The notes beneath the pieces are model-generated. The model was not told the DNA's origin and ran no database searches. It saw only the letters and a list, made by a program, of their open reading frames with translations. Source: Streptomyces sp. NBC_01408 (GTDB lineage Bacteria; Actinomycetota; Actinomycetes; Streptomycetales; Streptomycetaceae). From it: a stretch of DNA of 64,000 bases. Within the stretch, counting starts at the first letter, position 1; each line of letters opens with the position of its first letter. The position numbers and the translations under genes were made by a program. Shown here piece after piece: positions 58,713 through 64,000 of this stretch. Where the stretch lies: NCBI RefSeq assembly GCF_026340255.1, contig NZ_JAPEPJ010000001.1:4147001-4211000 (forward strand), given 5' to 3'.

Positions 58713-59486
58713 GTGAGCGACGGCGGACAGCAGAGCTACGGACCGCTCGGTACAGCCTTGGTGATCATTCCGACCTACAACGAGGCGGAGAACATCGGGC
58801 TGATCGTCGGCCGTGTCCGCGCGGCAGTGCCCGAGGCCCACATCCTCGTCGCCGACGACAACAGCCCCGACGGCACGGGCAAGCTGGCGGACGAGCTGGC
58901 GGCCGGTGACGACCACGTGCACGTACTGCACCGCAAGGGCAAGGAAGGCCTCGGCGCCGCCTACCTGGCGGGCTTCGCCTGGGGCCTGGAGAACGGCTAC
59001 GGCGTCATCGTGGAGATGGACGCCGACGGCTCCCACCAACCGGAGGAGCTGCCCCGGCTGCTCACCGCGCTGGCCGGGGCGGACCTGGTCCTGGGCTCCC
59101 GCTGGGTGCCGGGCGGCCGTGTCGTGAACTGGCCCAAGAGCCGTGAGATCCTCTCGCGCGGCGGGTCGACGTACTCCCGGCTGATGCTGGGCGTCCCGAT
59201 CCGGGACGTGACCGGCGGTTACCGTGCCTTCCGCCGCGAGACCCTCGAGGGGCTGGGCCTGGAAGAGGTGGCCTCCGCGGGCTACTGCTTCCAGGTGGAC
59301 CTGGCGCGCCGGGCGGTCCAGAAGGGCTTCCGCGTGGTGGAGGTGCCCATCACGTTCGTGGAGCGCGAGTTCGGCGACAGCAAGATGAGCAAGGACATCG
59401 TGGTGGAGGCCCTGTGGCGGGTCACCCAGTGGGGCGTCAAGGCCCAGGTCGCCAAGCTGACGGGCAAGGGCCCGGCCAAGGCCTGA
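58713..59486 (+). CDS. ppm1: Ppm1-type polyprenol-phosphate mannosyltransferase
   Basis: A 257-residue GT2 glycosyltransferase: VIIPTYNEAENIGLIVGRV, DDNSPDGTG, and VIVEMDADGSHQPEELPRLL with the metal-binding DAD; then GSRWVPGGRVVNWPKSREILSRGGSTYSR as the family block. It makes polyprenol-phosphomannose, the donor for protein O-mannosylation and lipoglycans. The usual N-terminal acyltransferase partner is a separate protein in Streptomyces. GTG 58713 follows AAAGGGGAC; a GTG at 58668 beside a TAAAAT hexamer would add 15 residues and cannot be excluded. Apparently precedes fxsA by 115 bases. Confidence 0.88.
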   Translation: MSDGGQQSYGPLGTALVIIPTYNEAENIGLIVGRVRAAVPEAHILVADDNSPDGTGKLADELAAGDDHVHVLHRKGKEGLGAAYLAGFAWGLENGYGVIVEMDADGSHQPEELPRLLTALAGADLVLGSRWVPGGRVVNWPKSREILSRGGSTYSRLMLGVPIRDVTGGYRAFRRETLEGLGLEEVASAGYCFQVDLARRAVQKGFRVVEVPITFVEREFGDSKMSKDIVVEALWRVTQWGVKAQVAKLTGKGPAKA

Positions 59487-59601
59487 CCCGCGCCCAGAGG
59501 CCCCGGACACCCGCTGCCAGAAGGCTCCGGACACCCCCTAGGGGTCGCCCGGTACCTCCGGCTGAGGTCGTTCTTACGCGGACCCAGGCACACTGGGTGT
59601 C

Positions 59602-60195
59602 ATGACGACCGGCACTGGATCCCTTGGGAAGGGCACTTCGACGGCCCCCCGGCGGCGCTCGCCCGCCCGTACGTTCCTTCCCCTCGCGGTCGCCGCCTGG
59701 CTGATCCTGGAGATCTGGCTGCTCAGCCTGGTCGCCGGCGCGGCCGGCGGGCTGACCGTCGCCCTGCTGCTCGCGGGCGCGATGGTGCTCGGCGTGGTGG
59801 TCATCAAGCGGGCCGGGCGGCGTGCCTTCAAGAACCTGGCGGAAACCTTCCAGCAGGCTCAGCAGGGGCAGCAGCCCACCCCGCAGCAGCCCGGCCAGGG
59901 CAATGGCCTGACCATGCTGGCGGGACTCCTGCTGATCATGCCGGGCCTGCTCTCCGACGTGGCCGGCCTGCTCTGCCTGCTCCCGCCGGTCCGGTCCTGG
60001 ATCGGCCGCCGGGCGGCCCGCTCGCTGGAGCGGAAGATGGCCTCGGCGCCCGCCGGCAGCTTCGGCGACGCCTTCCAGCAGGCCCGTATCCGCTACCCCG
60101 ACGGCAAGGTCGTCCAGGGTGAGGTCATCCGCGAGGACCGGCCGGAAGGGCCGCAGCAGCCGGACACCGGCTACCGCCCGCCGCTCGCCCCCTAG
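59602..60195 (+). CDS. fxsA: FxsA-family membrane protein
   Basis: A 197-residue protein with FxsA features: basic N terminus, helices about 27-47, 49-70 and 100-120 (FLPLAVAAWLILEIWLLSLVA; LTVALLLAGAMVLGVVVIKRAG; TMLAGLLLIMPGLLSDVAGLLCLLPPVR), and a Gln-rich middle (QQAQQGQQPTPQQPGQG). In E. coli FxsA overproduction relieves phage T7 exclusion by the F plasmid; the actinobacterial role is unknown. ATG 59602. The gap before it holds GACACCCCCTAGGGGTCG. It lies between ppm1 and rbpA, a conserved Streptomyces order from memory. Confidence 0.82.
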   Translation: MTTGTGSLGKGTSTAPRRRSPARTFLPLAVAAWLILEIWLLSLVAGAAGGLTVALLLAGAMVLGVVVIKRAGRRAFKNLAETFQQAQQGQQPTPQQPGQGNGLTMLAGLLLIMPGLLSDVAGLLCLLPPVRSWIGRRAARSLERKMASAPAGSFGDAFQQARIRYPDGKVVQGEVIREDRPEGPQQPDTGYRPPLAP

Positions 60196-60247
60196 GCGAG
60201 CAGGCGAGCACCGAACGGCGAAGCCGGTACGGCGAACACGACGAGAA

Positions 60248-60294
60248 AAGCCGAGGGGCCCCGCCACACACTGTGTGGCGGGGCCCCTCGGCTT
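60248..60294. terminator. 22-bp hairpin between fxsA and rbpA
   Basis: A perfect 22-bp stem (60248-60269 with 60273-60294, starting AAGCCGAGGGGCC) with a 3-base loop ACT. It ends both convergent genes. Confidence 0.85.
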
Positions 60295-60311
60295 GTGCTG
60301 TCGTCCGGCTG

Positions 60312-60686
60312 TCAGGCGGACTTGCGGCTGTCCCGCGGATGCACGGCAATGTTCATGGCGCCGGAACGAAGGACCGCAAGCCTCTCGGCAAGCACTTCCT
60401 CCAGCTCCTCGCGGGTGCGCCGCTCCATGAGCATGTCCCAGTGCGTTCGCGCAGGCTTGCCCTTCTTCTCTTCGGGCCCGTCCCCGTCCACCAGGAGTGC
60501 CATGGCGCCGCACGCCTTGCACTCCCACTCCGGCGGAATTTCTGCCTCAACCGAGAACGGCATCTCAAATCGATGTCCGTTCTGGCATGCGTACTCCACC
60601 GCCTGGCGCGGGGCCAGATCGATGCCGCGGTCCGTCTCGTAGCTGGTAACCACGAGGCGCGTACCGCGGAGAGCTCGCTCACTCAT
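60312..60686 (-). CDS. rbpA: RbpA, RNA polymerase-binding protein
   Basis: A 124-residue actinobacterial transcription factor that binds the principal sigma factor and polymerase and helps open promoters; it also affects rifampicin tolerance. The zinc-ribbon-like core has YACQNGHRFEMPF and WECKACGAMALLV; the sigma-interacting C-terminal part is WDMLMERRTREELEEVLAERLAVLR. The N-terminal tail (RGTRLVVTSYETDRGID) is typical. ATG 60686 after GGGAGG. A SigR-type promoter lies about 60-90 bases upstream. Confidence 0.95.
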   Translation of the reverse strand: MSERALRGTRLVVTSYETDRGIDLAPRQAVEYACQNGHRFEMPFSVEAEIPPEWECKACGAMALLVDGDGPEEKKGKPARTHWDMLMERRTREELEEVLAERLAVLRSGAMNIAVHPRDSRKSA

Positions 60687-60746
60687 GAATCGTGCCTCCC
60701 GGGCTTGTCGCCCACAGGACAGGTGTCGCTGTCGTCGTCATCCGGT

Positions 60747-60774
60747 CAACGTCCGGTCGGCGGTATAGATTCCC
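60747..60774 (-). promoter_or_regulatory. SigR-type promoter of rbpA
   Basis: Read on the minus strand: GGGAAT (60774-60769), 18 bases, then GTTG (60750-60747). This matches the SigR consensus GGGAAT-N18-GTT. The rest of the gap 60687-60998 holds TAGTGT near 60915-60920 as a possible second -10, and no gene. Confidence 0.8.
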
Positions 60775-60998
60775 GCTCCGGGTCACGCGTCGCCCGTCGT
60801 GCCGCCCCTTGTTGTACCCACCAGTGCCCGTTTTGTCACATCTGGCAGCAGATGTCACCCAACGTCCACGCTTCTTGAGCGCGCAGTAACGGTCCGCCTG
60901 GCAGGCCAAAGGCGTACACTACCGGCCCTTTGCTTCAACGTCTAAATTCGTTCGGAATTCGTTCGCAGGTCCGGGTCGGGCGCGCGCTCCGGGCAGGC

Positions 60999-62378
60999 TC
61001 AGAGCCGCTCGGGTACAGGATTGCCTGCCGCCTTCACCGCCTCTCGCATCGGCACTCGCGCGAGGAGCACGAAACCCAGTGCGAAGAAGGCCACCAACGA
61101 GATGATCGCGTCCCGGTAGCTGCCCGTGAGCTGGTAGGTCAGGCCGAACACTAGCGGTCCCACCCAGCTCAGCCCGCGGTCGCTCAGCTCGTACGCCGAG
61201 AAGTACTCGGCCTCCTTGCCCGCCGGGACCAGGTGCGAGAACAGCGAGCGCGACAGCGCCTGGCTGCCGCCCAGCACCAGCCCGATCATCGCGGCGAGTG
61301 CGAAGAACCACACCGGGGTCCGGGCGGGCAGGAAGTATCCGACCGCCAGCGTCACCCCCCACGCCACCAGCGAGCCCAGGATCGTCCGCTTCGCACCGTA
61401 GATCCGGGCCAGCCGGCCCATCCCCAGCGCGCCCGCCACCGCCAGGACCTGCACCAGCAGCACCGCCGCGATCAGCGTGGACTGGTCCAGCTCCAGCTCC
61501 TCCGAGCCGTAGATGGAGGCCTGGGAGATCACCGTCTGCACGCCGTCGTTGTAGATCAGGTACGCCAGCAGGAACGACAGGGTCAGCGGGTAGCGCCGCA
61601 TGTCCTTCAGCGTGGCGACGAGCTGCTTCCAGCCGCTGACGGCCGGCCCCGCCCCCGCCTCGTGGACCACGGCCCGGTCCCGCAGCCTGCGCAGCGGGAT
61701 CAGCGCGAAGGCCCCCCACCACAGGCCCGCCGAGGCCAGGCAGATCCGCACGGCCTCGCCCTCGGTCAGGCCGAAGGAGTCGTGGCCCGTGTACAGGACC
61801 AGGTTCACCACCAGCATCAGCGAGCCCGCGGTGTAGCCGAAGGCCCAGCCCCGCGAGGAGACCGTGTCCCGCTCCTCGGGCGTGGAGATCTGCGGCAGGT
61901 AGGCGTTGTAGAGCACCATCGAGACCGACAGCGCGGCGTTCGCCACGATCAGCAGCAGTCCGCCCAGCAGATAGCGCTCGCCGCCCAGGAAGAACATCCC
62001 GGCCGTCGCGGTGGCCCCGACGTACGCCGCCACCGCCAGCAGCGGCTTCTTGCGCCCGGTCCGGTCCGCGACCGCACCCGCCAGCGGCATGAGCAGCACC
62101 GCCAGGATCACCGAGGCCGAGACCGAGTACGCGTAGAAGGAGCCGGCCCGCACCGGGATGCCCAGCGGGTGCACGAAGCCCTCGGCGTCCGCGGCGGCCT
62201 TGGCCACCGAGGTCAGGTACGGCCCGAGGAACACCGTGAGCACACTGGCCGAGTACACGGACACGGCGAAGTCGTAGAAGTACCAGCCCCGCTGCTCCCG
62301 TTTGCGTGCGGCAGCCGCGGTGGCCGATCTGCCGTCCTCCGCCCCGGGATCCGCCTCGTCTGTCGTCTGCGCACTCAT
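60999..62378 (-). CDS. MFS transporter, UMF1/Atg22-like
   Basis: A 459-residue major facilitator of the UMF1 (Atg22-like) type, with 12 helices: a conserved opening WYFYDFAVSVYSASVLTVFLGPYL, NAYLPQISTPEERDTVSSRGWAFGYTAG, and VLGGSQALSRSLFSHLVPAGKEAEYFSAYEL (split by position). The N-terminal 30 residues are polar. In fungi the family exports amino acids from vacuoles; bacterial substrates are not known. ATG 62378. A GDPD gene lies directly upstream on the same strand (66 bases apart). Confidence 0.85.
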   Translation of the reverse strand: MSAQTTDEADPGAEDGRSATAAAARKREQRGWYFYDFAVSVYSASVLTVFLGPYLTSVAKAAADAEGFVHPLGIPVRAGSFYAYSVSASVILAVLLMPLAGAVADRTGRKKPLLAVAAYVGATATAGMFFLGGERYLLGGLLLIVANAALSVSMVLYNAYLPQISTPEERDTVSSRGWAFGYTAGSLMLVVNLVLYTGHDSFGLTEGEAVRICLASAGLWWGAFALIPLRRLRDRAVVHEAGAGPAVSGWKQLVATLKDMRRYPLTLSFLLAYLIYNDGVQTVISQASIYGSEELELDQSTLIAAVLLVQVLAVAGALGMGRLARIYGAKRTILGSLVAWGVTLAVGYFLPARTPVWFFALAAMIGLVLGGSQALSRSLFSHLVPAGKEAEYFSAYELSDRGLSWVGPLVFGLTYQLTGSYRDAIISLVAFFALGFVLLARVPMREAVKAAGNPVPERL

Positions 62379-62444
62379 TCGGTGCCCCCTCGTTGGTCCC
62401 CGTACCGCACCACCGCCGGTCCGGGGCGGCCGGCCGAAGGCGTG

Positions 62445-63215
62445 TCAGGCCCAGGCGCCGCGCCGGTCCAGCACCGTGCGCAAGATGTCGATCCGGTCGG
62501 TCATGATGCCATCGACACCCAGGTCGAGCAGAGCCTCCATGCGTTCCGGTTCGTTCACGGTCCACACGTGCACCTGGAGCCCCCGCGCGTGCGCGGTGCG
62601 CACGAACCTGCCGTCGACCACGCGGATGCCCGCCTGCGTCTCCGGAACCTGCGCCGCCACCGCCCCGACGCGCAGCGCCGCGGGGATCGCGTACGAGCGC
62701 AGCCGCAGGCCGACCACCCCGCGCACGCCGTACGAGGTCGCCAGCCGCGGGCCGGCGATCTTCTGGGCCCGGGCCACCCGGCTCTCCGAGAAGGAGCCCA
62801 CGCAGACCCGGTCCCAGAGCCCGCGCCGGGCGATCAGGTCGACCAGCGGGTGCAGCGCCGACTCGGCCTTGACGTCGATGTTCCAGCGGGCGTCCGGGAA
62901 CTCGTCCAGCAGCTCGTCGAAGAGCGGCAGCGGTTCGGTACCCGCCACCCGGGCCTCGCGGACGCGGCTCCACGGCAGCTCGCGGATGCGCCCCCGTCCG
63001 TCGGTGACCCGGTCCAGGGTCGCGTCGTGGAAGGCCACCAGCTTGCCGTCGGCCGTGGCGTGCACATCGGTCTCGAAGTAGCGGTAGCCGGCCGAGGCGG
63101 CCCGGTGGAAGGCGGCGGCGGTGTTCTCCAGCCCGTCCGCGGCACCGCCCCGGTGCGCGAAGGGGATCGGAGCCGGGTGGTCCAGATACGGGTGGCGAAG
63201 GCGTACGTGCGTCAC
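62445..63215 (-). CDS. glycerophosphodiester phosphodiesterase
   Basis: A 256-residue GDPD-family TIM-barrel enzyme: FAHRGGAADGLENTAAAFHRA near the N terminus (HRG with E in LENT), YFETDVHATADGKLVAFHDATLDRVTDGRG, and WTVNEPERMEALLDLGVDGIMTDRID at the end. It hydrolyses glycerophosphodiesters to glycerol-3-phosphate and an alcohol. No signal peptide, so cytoplasmic. GTG 63215. It probably begins the transcript leading to the MFS gene. Confidence 0.9.
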   Translation of the reverse strand: MTHVRLRHPYLDHPAPIPFAHRGGAADGLENTAAAFHRAASAGYRYFETDVHATADGKLVAFHDATLDRVTDGRGRIRELPWSRVREARVAGTEPLPLFDELLDEFPDARWNIDVKAESALHPLVDLIARRGLWDRVCVGSFSESRVARAQKIAGPRLATSYGVRGVVGLRLRSYAIPAALRVGAVAAQVPETQAGIRVVDGRFVRTAHARGLQVHVWTVNEPERMEALLDLGVDGIMTDRIDILRTVLDRRGAWA

Positions 63216-63394
63216 GGCGGCAGTATCCCCCGCGCCGCGCGCCGGGGCATCGCGTGGGTGGGCGGCACGCGGGGGCCGGCAGCGCCCTGGTGGAAGTGGA
63301 CTGGCGCGTGACAGTCTGTGCGGAAGACCTCAATCCAATCCGGGCCCCCGACGCGACCTGCCGGGGCCAATTCGACGAAGGTGGACCGCACGCA

Positions 63395-64000
63395 ATGGCC
63401 GAATGGACCTCGGCGGTCGGTGCCGCGCAGCTCGCCCGCCTCATCGCCTCCCAGCAGGACCGGCCTGCCGTGCCCGGCGCCCGCAAGGCGCCCGCGTACC
63501 GCACCCTCGCCGACGGGATCCGGCTGCTCGTCCTGGAGGGCCGCGTCCCGGTCGCCGCGCGGCTCCCCGCCGAGCGGGAGCTGGCCGTCGCCCTCTCCCT
63601 CAGCCGCACCACCGTCGCCGCCGCCTACGAGGCGCTGCGCGGGGAGGGCTTCCTGGAGTCCCGCCGGGGCGCCGGCAGCTGGACCTCCGTACCGGCCGGG
63701 AACCCGCTGCCGGCCCGCGGCCTGGAACCGCTGCCGCCCGAGTCCCTCGGCTCGATGATCGACCTCGGCTGCGCCGCCCTGCCCGCCCCCGAGCCCTGGC
63801 TCACCAAGGCCGTCCAGGGCGCGCTGGAGGAACTGGCTCCGTACGCGCACACCCACGGGGACTACCCGGCCGGCCTGCCCGCGCTGCGCCGGATGCTGGC
63901 CGACCGCTACACCGAGCAGGGCATCCCCACGATGCCCGAGCAGATCATGGTCACCACCGGTGCGATGGGCGCCATCGACGCCATCTGCAGCCTCTTCGCC
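63395..64000 (+). CDS. MocR-type PLP-fused GntR regulator, 5' part
   Basis: Only the first 202 residues are in the window and the frame runs off the end. A GntR-type winged HTH (about residues 33-100: YRTLADGIRLLVLEGRVPVAARLPAERELAVALSLSRTTVAAAYEALR) is followed by the start of a fold-type I aminotransferase domain (GDYPAGLPALRRMLADRYTEQG; VTTGAMGAIDAICSLF). MocR proteins use PLP as effector cofactor; Streptomyces has many. ATG 63395 is preceded by GAAGGTGG. Divergent from the GDPD gene. Confidence 0.82.
   Translation, partial: MAEWTSAVGAAQLARLIASQQDRPAVPGARKAPAYRTLADGIRLLVLEGRVPVAARLPAERELAVALSLSRTTVAAAYEALRGEGFLESRRGAGSWTSVPAGNPLPARGLEPLPPESLGSMIDLGCAALPAPEPWLTKAVQGALEELAPYAHTHGDYPAGLPALRRMLADRYTEQGIPTMPEQIMVTTGAMGAIDAICSLFA

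Overview
The window is a GC-rich actinobacterial chromosome segment, almost certainly from a Streptomyces. The evidence is the strong G/C preference at third codon positions, a WhiD-like WhiB protein, RbpA with a SigR-type promoter, LAL-type LuxR and ROK regulators, a secreted GH18 chitinase with the classic direct-repeat chitinase promoter, and rare TTA codons confined to a few regulatory-looking genes. From memory (not checked here), the order guaB1 ... ROK - chitinase - rib genes - hisE/hisG ... ppm1 - fxsA - rbpA - MFS - GDPD resembles the S. coelicolor SCO14xx core region. I see no biosynthetic gene cluster, CRISPR array, tRNA or rRNA.

Layout. 0-8 kb: the end of an MFS transporter, a cyclic-nucleotide-domain histidine kinase with a small SnoaL-like protein, a TMEM175-like channel, an IS701-like transposase-family gene coupled to an XdhC-family gene, guaB1 and a DUF1992 gene. 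8-18.3 kb: regulators and surface functions, namely an ECF sigma factor with a TTA codon, a LAL regulator, a LytS/LytTR two-component system with its sodium:solute symporter, a repeat lipoprotein and an SGNH hydrolase. 18.3-25.7 kb: a probable lysine-catabolism island with an APC permease, an Lrp/AsnC regulator, davA (5-aminovaleramidase) and davB (lysine 2-monooxygenase). Similar palindromes lie in front of both the permease and davA. Between these lie WhiB, a DinB-like protein, a predicted leader peptide and a truncated ECM4-like protein.

25.8-34.8 kb: small metabolic and transport genes (VOC, DUF5995, NCS2 permease), a divergent MFS/ROK pair sharing an operator, an NmrA-like SDR and the chitinase. 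35.0-40.8 kb: FMN riboswitch, then ribD-ribE-ribM-ribBA-ribH and hisE-hisG, mostly with overlapping or closely spaced starts. 40.9-51.6 kb: a PH-domain protein, two coupled CNNM-type membrane proteins, a TPR/AAA+ EccA-like protein with two TTA codons, a kinase, a secreted C39-family peptidase, an SPW protein, a TetR regulator and an acyl-CoA dehydrogenase.

51.6-53.2 kb is a gene-free island of nested inverted and direct repeats, and it is the most unusual structure here. A 152-bp palindromic element is present in two nearly identical inverted copies that flank 65-bp direct repeats and 30-bp tandem repeats. Further on come an AttH-like protein with an APH-family kinase, a second Lrp regulator, an amidohydrolase, ppm1, fxsA, rbpA, an MFS transporter, a glycerophosphodiesterase and the start of a MocR-type regulator cut by the window end. 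MITE-like palindromes of at least two other families punctuate intergenic spaces at 7.8, 21.8 and 28.6 kb, with remnants at 26.3 and 31.3 kb.
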